Below the pieces are notes generated by a model. The model ran no database searches. It was not told where the DNA came from and saw only the letters and a program-made list of their open reading frames with translations. The position numbers and the translations under genes were made by a program. This document shows positions 42,450 to 51,971 of a DNA stretch of 64,000 nt, piece by piece (position 1 is the first letter of the stretch; each line of letters starts with the position of its first letter). Source of the DNA: JAEUOS01 sp965279115 (GTDB lineage: Bacteria; Pseudomonadota; Gammaproteobacteria; Burkholderiales; JAEUOS01); the NCBI GenBank assembly GCA_965279115.1, contig OZ257137.1, forward strand, positions 4,774,001 through 4,838,000, in the 5' to 3' direction.

Positions 42450-43250
42450 ATGTCCGGCGTGATGGAACGCACCCTGGCCATCCTGGAAAGGCTGGCCGAG
42501 GCCGATGCGGTCGATGGCCTGCCGCTGGCCACGGTCGCCGACGAACTGGACATGCCGCGCAGCGCCGCGCACCGGCTGTTGCTTGAACTGACCGAACGCG
42601 GGTACGTACGCCAGTCGCGCGACCGTGGCGAATACATGCTTACCACGCGGCTGGTATCGCTGGGGCTCAATTACCTGCGCAATTCCGGCATCATCGACAT
42701 CTGCCAGCCCATCCTCGACCGCCTCGCTGCCTCCAGCGGTGAACTGGTGCGCCTGGGCGTGGTGGATGTCGACCACCTCACCTGGGTGGCCAAGGCGCAG
42801 GGGGCGCGCGGCGGGTTGCGCTACGACCCCGACATGGGGGTCGATGCGCGTCTTTCCTGCACGGCCTCGGGGCATGCCTGGCTGGCGACCCTGTCCGACG
42901 AGGCTGCGCTTCTTCTGGCCGAACGACAGGGGTTCGGCGCGCCCGCGCAATACGGCCCGAATGCGCCGACTTCGCCCGCGGCCTTGATGAAGGCACTCAA
43001 GTCGGTGCGCAAGGCCGGATATGCCGCCACCACCGAAACCTACGCGCCGGGGCTGTCGGCAGTGTCGGCGGCGGTGGTCGCATCCGGGCGCGGCACGGTC
43101 GGCGTGATCACGGTCTCCGGCCCGTCCGTGCGCCTGACCGAGACGCGCATGCAGGCCCTTGCTGACGAGTTGAAGGACGCCGCCTGCGACATCGCGCGTG
43201 CCAGCGCCGCGTCACCGCTTTTCAACCGCGCATATTCACCACCGGCCTGA
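42450..43250 (+). CDS. IclR-family transcriptional regulator
   Basis: 266 aa. The winged HTH occupies residues 1-70 (ERTLAILERLAEA, LATVADELDMPRSAAHRLLLELTERGYV). The effector domain follows, with VDVDHLTWVAKAQGARGGLRYDPDMG and a C-terminal GVITVSGPSVRLTE, normal for IclR. The start codon directly abuts the stop of the Gfo/Idh gene and its own TGA overlaps the next ATG (TGATG), so the regulator is locked into the operon it probably controls. Confidence 0.93.
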   Translation: MSGVMERTLAILERLAEADAVDGLPLATVADELDMPRSAAHRLLLELTERGYVRQSRDRGEYMLTTRLVSLGLNYLRNSGIIDICQPILDRLAASSGELVRLGVVDVDHLTWVAKAQGARGGLRYDPDMGVDARLSCTASGHAWLATLSDEAALLLAERQGFGAPAQYGPNAPTSPAALMKALKSVRKAGYAATTETYAPGLSAVSAAVVASGRGTVGVITVSGPSVRLTETRMQALADELKDAACDIARASAASPLFNRAYSPPA

Positions 43251-43282
43251 TGCGGCAGCGTCCGGCCCGAAAGGAAAATCCC

Positions 43283-44104
43283 GTGCAACGTCCCCTCTGG
43301 ATCGGCCCGCTGACCGCACTTTCGCTGGCGCCGCCGCGCTTCCTCGAAACCGCGGCGCGCGCCGGTGCCGATGGCGGGGGCGTGCGGCTCCTGCCGGCCG
43401 CGCCCGGCGGCATCGCCTGGCGCCTGATGGATGACAAGGCGATGTTGCGTGAAACGCTGGCGGTGTTGGCCGCGACCGGCATGCGGGTGTTCGACATCGA
43501 GATGGTGCGTATCGGTCCGGGATTCGACATCAATGCCTTCGAGGCGTTCTTCGATACCGCGCAGGCACTTGGGGCGCGCCATGTGCTGGTTGCAGGCGAC
43601 GACCCCGACGAGTCGCGCACCGCTGCCGGCTTCGCGGCCGTTTGCGAGGCGCTCGGGCGGCGCGGCATGACAGCGGATTTCGAATTCATGCCCTGGACCG
43701 AAGTGAAGGACGTCGCGGCAGCGGCGCGCATCGTGCGTGCCGCCGGTGCCACCAACGGGGGCGTGCTGGTGGATGCGCTGCACTTCGCGCGCAGCGGCAG
43801 CCGGCTCGCGGACATCGACGCGCTGCCGCGCGGCTGGCTTCACTATGCGCAGATCTGCGATGGGCCGGCCGTCGGCCCGGGCACGGTGGAGGGCCTTATC
43901 CATGCGGCGCGCTGCGAACGCCTGCTGCCCGGCGAAGGAGGCATCGACCTGGCGGCGTTATTCGCGCGCCTGCCGGCGGAGATTCCGGTCTGCGTCGAGA
44001 CGCCCTCTGATACCCGTGCGCCGGTTCTGGGCTGGGACGAATGGATGCGCCAGGCAGTCGCGGCGTCACGGGCGGTTCTGGCGGGGACGGGCGCGCGGCC
44101 TTAG
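43283..44104 (+). CDS. Sugar phosphate isomerase/epimerase (TIM barrel, AP-endonuclease-2 type)
   Basis: 273 aa from GTG 43283, which has AAGGAAAA upstream; ATG 43250 would add 11 residues and overlap the IclR stop. The Xyl-isomerase-like TIM barrel is shown by VFDIEMVRIGPGFD, LGARHVLVAGDDPDESRTAAG, ADFEFMPWTEV, GGVLVDALHFARSG and the last strand IPVCVETPSD; acidic and His residues at these strand ends form the usual metal site. It probably isomerises or epimerises the product of the Gfo/Idh dehydrogenase encoded upstream. Confidence 0.85.
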   Translation: MQRPLWIGPLTALSLAPPRFLETAARAGADGGGVRLLPAAPGGIAWRLMDDKAMLRETLAVLAATGMRVFDIEMVRIGPGFDINAFEAFFDTAQALGARHVLVAGDDPDESRTAAGFAAVCEALGRRGMTADFEFMPWTEVKDVAAAARIVRAAGATNGGVLVDALHFARSGSRLADIDALPRGWLHYAQICDGPAVGPGTVEGLIHAARCERLLPGEGGIDLAALFARLPAEIPVCVETPSDTRAPVLGWDEWMRQAVAASRAVLAGTGARP

Positions 44105-46605
44105 CTGACGGCGGCGGCTCGCATGCTGTGCCGGTAGATGCAGTCGCGCAGCGCGTCGACTTCGAGGGGCTTGGCAAGAAAGTCGTCCATGCCCGCCGCG
44201 GCGCAGGCCGCCCGATCAAGCGGAAAAACGCTTGCCGTAAGGGCGATCACAGGCACCGGTGCGAGCGACGCGGCGGCTTCATCTTCGCGCAGTCGCCGGG
44301 TGGCCTCGAGTCCATCCATTTCGGGCATATGCATGTCCATGAGGATCAGGTCGAAGCGCCCGGCTTTTGCCATCGCGACGGCTTCGACGCCGTTGCCGGC
44401 GATCTTGACCTGGTGGCCTTCGTTCGACAGAAGGGCGCGCATCAGGGCCTGGTTCACCGGCATGTCCTCCGCCACGAGGATCGACAGCGCGCGCTGACCC
44501 GGGCCGGCCGGCCGCACGGCAGAGCGCGGTTGCGCCTGCGCGCGGGTGGCGCCGGAATCAAGCGGGAGCAGCAGGGTAAAGCGACTGCCGGCGCCGGGCG
44601 TGCTTTCCAGCGTGATGGTGCCGCCCATCAGGTCAGCCAGTTGCCGGCAGATCGCCAGGCCCAGACCGGTACCACCGTATTTGCGGGTAATCGAATCATC
44701 GGCCTGGGAAAACGGCGCGAACACTTGTGAATGCATCTCCGTTTCGATGCCGATGCCGGTGTCGACGACCGAGTACAGGATCATGCGCCTGTCCTCGGAG
44801 AGCGCGACGGAAATGGTCGCGTGGCCCGCGGCGGTGAACTTGATGGCGTTCGAGAGCAGGTTGGTCAGCACCTGCCGCACGCGGGTTTCGTCACCCGTGA
44901 CGCGGTCCGGCAGGTGCGCGTCGGCGGCATGCGAGAGGGCGATACCCTTCTCCGCCGCGCGGGCGGCGAACAGGTCGGCCACCTCGGCCACCAGTGAGGC
45001 CGGGTTGTAGGGGCGCTTTTCGATGGTGATGTGGCCGGCTTCGGCCTTGGAGAAATCCAGCACGTCGTTGAGTATGGTCAATAGCGAATCGGCGGACGAT
45101 TTCGCGATGTCCAGGTACCCGCGCACCTTGTCGGAGGGCTTGGTCATGAGCGACAACTGGATCATGCCGAGAATGCCGTTCATGGGTGTGCGGATCTCGT
45201 GACTCATGGTGGCGAGAAACGCGGCCTTGGCGCGCGCGCCGGCTTCGGCTCGATCGCGCGCGGCGATGAGTTCCATCTCATGCTGCTTGCGCTGGGTGAT
45301 GTCGGTGGCGGTGCCGACGTAGTGCAGCAGCACGCCGTCCTCGCCACGCACCGCGGTGACGGTGAGCAGCGCGTCGTAGTTGCTGCCGTCCTTGCGGCGA
45401 TTCACGATTTCGCCCTGCCATATGCCGTCGGTTTCAACGGCGCGCCAGAGTTGCGCGTAGTAGTCTGCGCTCTGGTTCCCCGAGGACAGGAAGCGCGGAT
45501 TGCGGCCGATGGCCTCGTCGGGGGTGTAGCCGTTCAGGCGTGAAAACGCGGCATTGACGGCGATGATGTTGGCTTGCGGGTCGGTGAGAAGGATCGAATC
45601 GCTGCTTGCCTCGAATACCGAGGCGGCGATGCGCCGTTCGCGTTCACTTGCCATTTCCCCGGCGATGGATTGCAACTGGCGGCGATACACGAATACCGCC
45701 AGCAAGACCGTGGCCAGCAGCAGTGGCAGGACCACGGCCGAAAGGATGCGGGTCTCGCTTGCCCAGGCGGCCAGCACGCTGTCGCGTTCGATCTGCACCA
45801 CTACGGCAAAGGGGTAGAGGCGGGAGGCGTGATACGCCGTCACATAGTGCCGGCCAGCTGCGGAGACATGGTCGAAGATGTCGAACTCGCGTGATTCCAG
45901 CAGGCCCGCCATCGCCGGCCAGGCGTCGTCGGGTTCGTCCGGGGCGGTGTTCGAAAGCAGGGGCAGTCCGTCATAGCGAACCAGGCGCACGCGGCCGCCG
46001 ATGGCCTCGAGCTTTTGCGAAAACTGGTTGAGGAAATAGTCGGCGTTGAGTGCGACCAGCACCCGGGCGGTGCCGTGGCGCGCAGTCAGGGTGCGCAAGA
46101 CCGGGACAAAGCCGTTGGCGCGCAGGTTTCCCGCGGCGTCGCCGGCGGCGGCATCGGCGAAGTCGCGCGACGCGACCGGCGCGCCCAGCCGCAGCTGGTC
46201 GGTGCCGGCGGCGGCGGGGAAGTACTTGCGGGCGTCGACCTGTAGCCCGACATTGGCCGGATTGGTGCTGGCGACGATGCTGCCGGTGTCATCGAGCAGG
46301 GATACCGAGCGCAGGTGCGGCGCGTTGCGCAGGATATCGAACAGGGCGTTGTTCCCTGCCGCGTCGGTACGCGCCGCCGGTCCGAGGGCGATCCCCTTGA
46401 CGGTGATGTCGACCGCCTGCAGGGCCAGGGTGAGGTGGTCCTCGAAGGCGCGTGAGTGCATGGCGACCGTCGCGTTGGCCGCGCCAAGGGCCTCCTGGCG
46501 CAGGCGCAGCGCGATAAAGGCAGAGGCGACAAGCGTGCCGGCGACGATCAGCGTCAGGCCGGCCACCAGCAGTCGCCGGGTCGAGCGGATGCGGCCGTCC
46601 GGCAT
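44101..46605 (-). CDS. Hybrid sensor histidine kinase (dCache-PAS-HisKA-HATPase-REC)
   Basis: 834 aa from ATG 46605. A first membrane helix (LLVAGLTLIVAGTLVASAFIALRL) and a second at about residue 270-300 bracket a periplasmic cache-like sensor. PAS comes next (SDSILLTDPQANIIAVNAAF, then ITQRKQ), then HisKA with His469 in SHEIRTPMNG, HATPase with NLLSNAIKF and DTGIGI and GGTGLGLAIC, and a C-terminal receiver with Asp757 in LILMDMHMP. It lacks an output domain, so it passes phosphate to an Hpt or orphan regulator. The upstream gene encodes a periplasmic binding protein and overlaps the start by one base. Confidence 0.92.
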   Translation of the reverse strand: MPDGRIRSTRRLLVAGLTLIVAGTLVASAFIALRLRQEALGAANATVAMHSRAFEDHLTLALQAVDITVKGIALGPAARTDAAGNNALFDILRNAPHLRSVSLLDDTGSIVASTNPANVGLQVDARKYFPAAAGTDQLRLGAPVASRDFADAAAGDAAGNLRANGFVPVLRTLTARHGTARVLVALNADYFLNQFSQKLEAIGGRVRLVRYDGLPLLSNTAPDEPDDAWPAMAGLLESREFDIFDHVSAAGRHYVTAYHASRLYPFAVVVQIERDSVLAAWASETRILSAVVLPLLLATVLLAVFVYRRQLQSIAGEMASERERRIAASVFEASSDSILLTDPQANIIAVNAAFSRLNGYTPDEAIGRNPRFLSSGNQSADYYAQLWRAVETDGIWQGEIVNRRKDGSNYDALLTVTAVRGEDGVLLHYVGTATDITQRKQHEMELIAARDRAEAGARAKAAFLATMSHEIRTPMNGILGMIQLSLMTKPSDKVRGYLDIAKSSADSLLTILNDVLDFSKAEAGHITIEKRPYNPASLVAEVADLFAARAAEKGIALSHAADAHLPDRVTGDETRVRQVLTNLLSNAIKFTAAGHATISVALSEDRRMILYSVVDTGIGIETEMHSQVFAPFSQADDSITRKYGGTGLGLAICRQLADLMGGTITLESTPGAGSRFTLLLPLDSGATRAQAQPRSAVRPAGPGQRALSILVAEDMPVNQALMRALLSNEGHQVKIAGNGVEAVAMAKAGRFDLILMDMHMPEMDGLEATRRLREDEAAASLAPVPVIALTASVFPLDRAACAAAGMDDFLAKPLEVDALRDCIYRHSMRAAAVS

Positions 46606-47408
46606 CAGGGCGCCACGATGGCTTCGAGCTTGTGGCGTTTTGCCGCGGCCGCGACCCTGCCGTCGCGTTTGGCTTCGGCGACGAACTTGTCGACGCGCGC
46701 CAGCCATTTCTCGTCGCCCGGCCTGACAGCGTAGCCGTAGGGTGTCAGATGGTAAGTCGATGTCGGCGCCACCAATCGCGCCCACTCGGCGTTGTCCAGC
46801 ATGCGTCGGCTGAACGGATAGTCGGTCATGAAAACGTCGGCGCGGCCGGACTGCACCTCCTGTTCGCGCGCCTGCGGAGTATCCAGCACCACCAGCCTGG
46901 CGTTCTTGAGTTTTTCGCGCATCACCGGCTCGTGCAGCGTGCCTTTGGCCACCGCCACCACCGACCCGGCGCGGTCGATGTCGTTCCAGTCGCGGATGCG
47001 TGCGTTGCTGCGGGTGGTGATGCCGTAGATGTCGCTGACCAGGTGCGGCTGCGAGAATCCGAGCTTTTCCTTGCGCACCGGCGTGATGCCGATGGCGAAC
47101 ATGGCGACATCGCAGCGGTCCTGGGTGACGTCCTCGATCAGCCTGGCGAAGGAACTGTCGACAAACTCGACAGCGACCCCCAGGTCCCGGGCGAAATCGC
47201 GCGCAAGGTCGATGTCCACACCGGCCAACTGCCCGGTTTTCGGATTGCGCCAGGTGATGCCGTAGTAGTCCGGCCAGACGCACACTTTCAGGGATTTGGT
47301 GGAGGTGATGCGTTCGAGGCGGCTGGCGCTGGTCTGGGCGCCTGCGGTGGCGGCGGCAAAGCCTGCCGCCGTGACCAGCAAGAGGCGTGCGAAGGTCGAA
47401 AATTTCAT
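46605..47408 (-). CDS. Periplasmic amino-acid-type substrate-binding protein
   Basis: 267 aa from ATG 47408. Signal peptide ends ATAGAQ. The family-3 bacterial extracellular solute-binding fold is seen in KSLKVCVWPDYYGITWRNPKTGQLAGVDIDLARDFARDLGV, then FARLIEDVTQDRCDVAMFAIGITPVRKEKLGFSQPH. No ABC permease or ATPase is adjacent. Instead its TGA overlaps the ATG of the hybrid histidine kinase, so it probably serves as a sensor input for that kinase rather than for transport. Ligand unknown. Confidence 0.9.
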   Translation of the reverse strand: MKFSTFARLLLVTAAGFAAATAGAQTSASRLERITSTKSLKVCVWPDYYGITWRNPKTGQLAGVDIDLARDFARDLGVAVEFVDSSFARLIEDVTQDRCDVAMFAIGITPVRKEKLGFSQPHLVSDIYGITTRSNARIRDWNDIDRAGSVVAVAKGTLHEPVMREKLKNARLVVLDTPQAREQEVQSGRADVFMTDYPFSRRMLDNAEWARLVAPTSTYHLTPYGYAVRPGDEKWLARVDKFVAEAKRDGRVAAAAKRHKLEAIVAP

Positions 47409-47632
47409 GCGCAATGTCCGCTTGTGTGTGGAAAATGGCAACCCGGGATGGGCGGGGTTCCCGAGCCGGCGATTATGACAAATTGAATTGGCCTGCCATA
47501 CGTTGAAGAGGTCCGGCTTGACACTTCTTTCAACCGCCTGGCGGCGCGCGGCATGACCGGGGACCCTGGAGGCACATCGGTGCACAATGGCGGGCGCGGC
47601 GATCGTGCCGCCATCCCATGGAGAGACAAGAC

Positions 47633-47971
47633 ATGCAGCCCGAGAATTTCCCCATCGTCGATCATCGCGTCTACACCATTGCGCTACGCAAGATGCCGGA
47701 GTTTCTCGACATCTTCGACCGGCTCGGCTTGCCGGTGCTGGTGGAAACCCTCGGCAATCCGCTTGGCATGTATGTGAGTTACGTCGGTCAGCTCAACCAG
47801 TTCGTCCACCAGTGGGGCTATGTGAGCCTGGCCGACTACGAAGAGCGCAGCCGCAAGCGCGACGCCCACGAGGGCTTCAAGCCTTACCTGGCCGCCACCG
47901 AAAAACTGATCGTCGCGCAGGAAAACCGCCTCATCAAGCGCGTCGAACTCAAGTCCATGCCCAAGCGCTAG
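47633..47971 (+). CDS. NIPSNAP-family protein
   Basis: 112 aa from ATG 47633 with GGAGAGACAAG just upstream. VDHRVYTIALRKMPEFLDIFDRLGLPVL at residues 8-36, the central YVGQLNQFVHQWGYVSLADYEERSRKR and a C-terminal helix are characteristic of the NIPSNAP ferredoxin-like fold. Family members are small and mostly of unknown function. The gene is short, well placed behind a ribosome-binding site and convergent with the thioesterase gene, 22 bases away. Confidence 0.88.
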   Translation: MQPENFPIVDHRVYTIALRKMPEFLDIFDRLGLPVLVETLGNPLGMYVSYVGQLNQFVHQWGYVSLADYEERSRKRDAHEGFKPYLAATEKLIVAQENRLIKRVELKSMPKR

Positions 47972-47993
47972 GGCCCGCTGGCGCTGCCGGCCG

Positions 47994-48449
47994 CTACGCG
48001 ATGATCGCCAGCGTGGATGTGGCGGTCGCCACCAGCCGGTCCGGTGCGTCCGCGGGAAAGACGCTGCCGCGGGTGAAGGCCAGGCGGCTGCCGCGGCGCG
48101 TGATCTCGCCCACCGCGACATAGTCGCCGCGCGGGGCCGCGCGCAGGAACGACACGTTCGCGTTGGCGGTGCTGCAGGTCTGGCCTTCCGGCAAGACCGC
48201 CAGCACCGCGAAGGCCATGGCAAAGTCGAGCATGGCGCTGATCGCGCCGCCCTGCAGTACGCCGGCGCCCTGCACGAAGATGCCGTCGGGGGAAAAGGCC
48301 AGGCGCACCACGCCGCCTTCGAGATCCACCGCCAGCACGCGGGTGCCGAGGGCTTTTGCGAAGGGATTGGCGTCGAAGGCGACGTGGACCCCGGTCTCGC
48401 GCGCGAAGCGCTGCAGGGCGATCTGGTCCGGATTGACGTGTTTGATCAT
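47994..48449 (-). CDS. PaaI-family hotdog thioesterase
   Basis: 151 aa from ATG 48449. The hotdog signature is GAGVLQGGAISAMLDFAMAFAV (residues ~60-82), where an acidic residue and Gly-Gly sit on the central helix, and ANANVSFLRAA is the second conserved strand. This is the PaaI/YbgC-like acyl-CoA thioesterase group. The start overlaps the stop of the upstream cupin gene by four bases, so both are in the same operon. Substrate unknown. Confidence 0.85.
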   Translation of the reverse strand: MIKHVNPDQIALQRFARETGVHVAFDANPFAKALGTRVLAVDLEGGVVRLAFSPDGIFVQGAGVLQGGAISAMLDFAMAFAVLAVLPEGQTCSTANANVSFLRAAPRGDYVAVGEITRRGSRLAFTRGSVFPADAPDRLVATATSTLAIIA

Positions 48450-48823
48450 GTCTGGGAGGTCGCGGCCGGCAGTCCGGGCGCGCCCGGTACGGGTTCGTGG
48501 CCATAGTGAACCGCCAGCCATATGGTGGGTCCGGTCGGGTCGGTCCATTGCACGCGGTGGCGTCGATGCATGGCGATATCGATGCAATCGCCGGGCCTGA
48601 GCGCTCGGTCCGCCCCCTCGTCCTCGAAACGCAGGCGCGCGGCGCCTGCCAGCAACAACACCCATTCGCCATGCGGCTGGTCGTACCAGAAGCCTTCCGG
48701 GCTGGCGTGCCCGTGCGAGACGATGCGCGAGACATGCAGCCCGGGGCGCGCGAGGAGGGCGGTGAAGGCCTCTTCAGCGCCGGCTTCGGGCAGGTTGTCG
48801 AACAGGTTGGTGGCGGCGCTCAT
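48446..48823 (-). CDS. Cupin-domain protein
   Basis: 125 aa from ATG 48823. Motif 1 appears as HASPEGFWYDQPHGEWVLLLAG with the Gln/His-Glu pattern, motif 2 as LRPGDCIDIAMHRRHRVQWT. It is a single small cytoplasmic cupin of the kind often next to thioesterase and Nudix genes. Its TGA overlaps the start of the thioesterase gene (ATGA). Metal-binding residues are present but incomplete, so catalysis is uncertain. Confidence 0.8.
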   Translation of the reverse strand: MSAATNLFDNLPEAGAEEAFTALLARPGLHVSRIVSHGHASPEGFWYDQPHGEWVLLLAGAARLRFEDEGADRALRPGDCIDIAMHRRHRVQWTDPTGPTIWLAVHYGHEPVPGAPGLPAATSQT

Positions 48824-48842
48824 CAGCCCTCGCAATGCGCGT

Positions 48843-49475
48843 TCAGCGCCAGGCCCAAACGGGTTGCTCGAGGTGCGCGACTGCCGTGCCGCGGCCGAGG
48901 ATGGCCACTTCCATGAACTGGTAAAGCACCGCGGCGGTCGGGGCGTGGATGCGGGTGCCAAGCAAGGGGTAGCGGATCACCGGCCGATCGCTTTCCGGGA
49001 TGGTGACAAACTCCGGCGAACCGGCCTGGGCGATATCGACCAGCGGCACGCGGAAAATGGCGGCCACCTCATCCGGATTGGCCTGCATCGGCGTGCCGGG
49101 TGCCGCCCATGCCACCAGCGGCGTGATGAGGTAACCGGAGCGGGTCGGGTAGTCGTCGAGTTGTCCGAGGATGGCGTCGGTGCCCAGCGCCATGCCGATT
49201 TCCTCGCGGGTTTCGCGCAGGGCCGCGTCGACATCGGATTCCCCCGCGTCGATGCGCCCGCCGGGAAACGCGAACTGGCCGGCATGGGCGTTGAGGTGGC
49301 TGGCGCGACGGGTCAATAGCACCGCCGGCCGACCGGCGTCGTCGGCCGTGACGATCACGCAAACGGCGGCGCGCTTCAGGGCGGCTTGCGATGGCGCACG
49401 CGCGGCGGCGGCGTGCCGTGCCAGGTTTCGCTCGACCGCGGCGCGCAGGTCGGCATCAAAGGCTTGCGGGTTCAT
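48843..49475 (-). CDS. CoA pyrophosphatase-type Nudix hydrolase
   Basis: 210 aa from ATG 49475. The Nudix box GGRIDAGESDVDAALRETREEIGM (G-x5-E-x7-REUxEExGU) is perfect, and the upstream LLTRRASHLNAHAGQFAFPGG carries the CoA-pyrophosphatase UPF0035 extension. It cleaves CoA or related dinucleotides in the cytoplasm. It precedes a cupin/thioesterase pair by 19 bases in the same direction, forming a small CoA-metabolism group. Confidence 0.93.
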   Translation of the reverse strand: MNPQAFDADLRAAVERNLARHAAAARAPSQAALKRAAVCVIVTADDAGRPAVLLTRRASHLNAHAGQFAFPGGRIDAGESDVDAALRETREEIGMALGTDAILGQLDDYPTRSGYLITPLVAWAAPGTPMQANPDEVAAIFRVPLVDIAQAGSPEFVTIPESDRPVIRYPLLGTRIHAPTAAVLYQFMEVAILGRGTAVAHLEQPVWAWR

Positions 49476-49626
49476 GTATTGCGGATCCTGCCGGCACGGA
49501 TATGCGGCGATTGCGCGTCGGAAGGCCCCGAGTTTACGTGAACCCGGCCTGCCGGCCGCTTCCGCGCAAGGCCGGCGGCGCCAAATCCGAGCCATTTTGA
49601 CCGGCGATCTGTAGCAGAATGCATGC

Positions 49627-50745
49627 ATGACCAACGCAGGCGACAACAGCAACCGGGTCACACCGGACGGCAGGCACGACGAAACCCGCGGCCTCGAATA
49701 TCCATGCGGCGAGCCGCCGGCTGGCGGCGAAGTCCGCGAGGTCGCGCCCGGCTTGCTGTGGCTGCGCATGCCGCTGCCTTTCACGCTTGACCATATCAAC
49801 GTATGGGCGATCGCCGATCATGATGCCTCCGGCCCGGGCTGGGCGATTGTCGATACCGGCACCCAGACGCCCGAGGCGCTGGCGGCCTGGCGGACCCTGA
49901 TCGCGCCGGGCGGGCCGCTTGCGTCAACCCCGCAAGGTGCCAGGCTGACGCGCATTTTCGTCACGCACATGCACCCCGATCATGTCGGCATGGCGGGCTG
50001 GCTGGCGCGCAAGTTCCAGTGCCGCCTGTGGATGTCGCGGGTGGAGTACCTCACCTGCCGCACCCTTGCCGCCGACACCGGCCGCGAGGCCCCGGAGGCG
50101 GCGATCCGCTTTTATCGCCAGACCGGCTGGCCCGAAGAGGCGCTGGACCTGTATCGGGCCCGTTTCGGCGGGTTCGGGCGCTACATGCATATCCTGCCGG
50201 AAAGCTACCGCCGCCTCACCGACGGCGAGACCATCCGCATCGGCGCCCATGACTGGCGTGTGGTGGTCGGGCGCGGGCACTCGCCGGAACATGCCTGCCT
50301 GGTGTGCGATGCCATGCAGGTGATGATTTCCGGCGACCAGATCCTGCCGCATATCTCGTCCAACGTTTCGGTGTTCCCGACCGAACCCGATGCCGACCCG
50401 CTGGGCGACTGGCTGGCCTCGATCTCCAAACTGCGCGCAGGCCTTTCGGCCGACCTGCTGGTGTTGCCGGCGCACGGTCCGCCGTTTCGGGGGGTGCATG
50501 CGCGCCTGGACCGCCTCGCCGAGGGACACGAGAAAGGGCTGGTGCGCCTGCGCGCTGCGCTCGCCGAACCGCGGCGCGCGATCGACGTGTTCGGCGCCCT
50601 GTTTGCGCGGCCGATCGATGACTACGAGCATCTGCTGGGGCTGGCCACCGGCGAGAGCCTGGCGCACCTCAACTACCTGGTGGCGCGCGGCGAAGCTGTC
50701 GCCGAACTCGGCGGCGACGGCATTCGCCGCTATCGGCTCGCCTAG
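49627..50745 (+). CDS. MBL-fold metallo-hydrolase
   Basis: 372 aa. The metallo-beta-lactamase motif is THMHPDHVGMAGW (H-x-H-x-D-H), with further ligands in GRGHSPEHACLV (His), SGDQILPHIS (Asp) and the C-terminal LPAHGPP (His). The N-terminal AIVDTG marks the first strand. The last third is an extra helical region seen in the flavoredoxin-free hydrolase class. It probably hydrolyses an ester, thioester or lactone. It converges on the amidohydrolase gene and the stops overlap by four bases. Confidence 0.9.
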   Translation: MTNAGDNSNRVTPDGRHDETRGLEYPCGEPPAGGEVREVAPGLLWLRMPLPFTLDHINVWAIADHDASGPGWAIVDTGTQTPEALAAWRTLIAPGGPLASTPQGARLTRIFVTHMHPDHVGMAGWLARKFQCRLWMSRVEYLTCRTLAADTGREAPEAAIRFYRQTGWPEEALDLYRARFGGFGRYMHILPESYRRLTDGETIRIGAHDWRVVVGRGHSPEHACLVCDAMQVMISGDQILPHISSNVSVFPTEPDADPLGDWLASISKLRAGLSADLLVLPAHGPPFRGVHARLDRLAEGHEKGLVRLRAALAEPRRAIDVFGALFARPIDDYEHLLGLATGESLAHLNYLVARGEAVAELGGDGIRRYRLA

Positions 50746-51971
50746 AGACTGCCGGCCACCAGCTTGCCGCCGTAGAGCACGCTGCGTGACAGCGCGCCGC
50801 CTGCGACCAGGTCCGCGCAATCCACTGCGTCGGTGATCAGCAGGTCGGCGCGCGCGCCTTCGCGCAATCCGTAGTCCGCCGCGATGCCCATCAGCTGCGC
50901 AGGGTTGATACTGGCCATGGTGAACGCGCGCGGCAGTTCATGCGAGCCCAGGTGCGCGGCCAGCAGGGTCCAGCGGGCGATCTCCAGCATGTCGCCCGAT
51001 CCGGTGGGCACGAACGGGTCCTGGATGTTGTCCGAGCCGCAGGCCACCGTTACGCCCGCCGCGGCCAGTTCGTTCACGCGGGTGAGGCCACGCGGCGCCA
51101 AGCGGTCGACGTCGCGCCCCTGCAGGAACAGGTTGGCCGTCGGCAGGGTGATGACGCCGATACCCGCGTCGGCCAGGCCCTCGATAATCCGTTGTGCGGC
51201 GTCCGGCGCAAGGGCGGCCAGAGCGCAACTGTGGCTGGCGACAACGCGCCCCTGCATGCCGTGTGCCCGGGTGCGCTCGATCACTGCCTCGAAGTGCAGG
51301 TTGTTCACGTCGAGATGCTCGTCCAGGTGCAGGTCGATCGGCAGTCCGGTGCGTTCGGCTGCCGCGAACAGCAGGTCGAGAAAAGGGCCGTAGTCCGCGA
51401 CCCGCGCCGGTGTGCCGCCGATGACGTCCGCGCCGGCGGCAATCGAGTTGTCCAGCCACTCGCGTGCCTTGTCCGATCCCGGCGATCCGCGCGACAGGAA
51501 GCCGACCACCTGCAGGCGGATGCGGTCACGCCATTTCTCGCGTACCTCGACCAGGGCTTCGATGCCGCGGCACTCGGTTTCCGGGTCGACATTGGCATGC
51601 GAGCGGATCGCCACCGTGCCACGGGCCGAGCAGGCGGCCAGCGTGCGCTCGGCGCGCGCCATGACATCCTCGCGGGTCATGGTGGTCGCATAGGCCTTGA
51701 ATACCTCTACCGCACCCTCGAGATCGCCGCGCGGGTTGGGCACGCTGGCGATGGTGCGCGATTTGTCGATGTGCTGGTGGGCGTCGACCAGGCCGGGCAC
51801 CACCAATTTGCCCTCCAGGTTGAGCGACCGCGGTCCGGTATTCGCGGCACCCGGGGCAAACAGGCGCTCGATGCGCCCGCTTACCCCCACCAGGATGTCA
51901 CGCGGGACCGGAGGTTGATGTGCGTCGGGCTGGATGCGACCGCCGAGAAGGAGGAGGGGAGCAATGGTCAT
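50742..51971 (-). CDS. Cytosine-deaminase-like amidohydrolase
   Basis: 409 aa from ATG 51971. VDAHQHIDKS carries the H-x-H metal pair, AIRSHANVDPETECR the next His, IDLHLDEH a further His pair, and VACGSDNIQDPF the catalytic Asp. The order and spacing are those of cytosine deaminase/CodA-type enzymes that act on cyclic amides or guanidines. No transporter or regulator is adjacent. It overlaps the convergent MBL gene by four bases. Substrate unknown. Confidence 0.9.
   Translation of the reverse strand: MTIAPLLLLGGRIQPDAHQPPVPRDILVGVSGRIERLFAPGAANTGPRSLNLEGKLVVPGLVDAHQHIDKSRTIASVPNPRGDLEGAVEVFKAYATTMTREDVMARAERTLAACSARGTVAIRSHANVDPETECRGIEALVEVREKWRDRIRLQVVGFLSRGSPGSDKAREWLDNSIAAGADVIGGTPARVADYGPFLDLLFAAAERTGLPIDLHLDEHLDVNNLHFEAVIERTRAHGMQGRVVASHSCALAALAPDAAQRIIEGLADAGIGVITLPTANLFLQGRDVDRLAPRGLTRVNELAAAGVTVACGSDNIQDPFVPTGSGDMLEIARWTLLAAHLGSHELPRAFTMASINPAQLMGIAADYGLREGARADLLITDAVDCADLVAGGALSRSVLYGGKLVAGSL

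Noticed and set aside
47518..47523. TTGACA as a -35 promoter box upstream of the NIPSNAP gene
   Set aside because: No -10-like hexamer at 16-18 bases; single hexamers are expected by chance.
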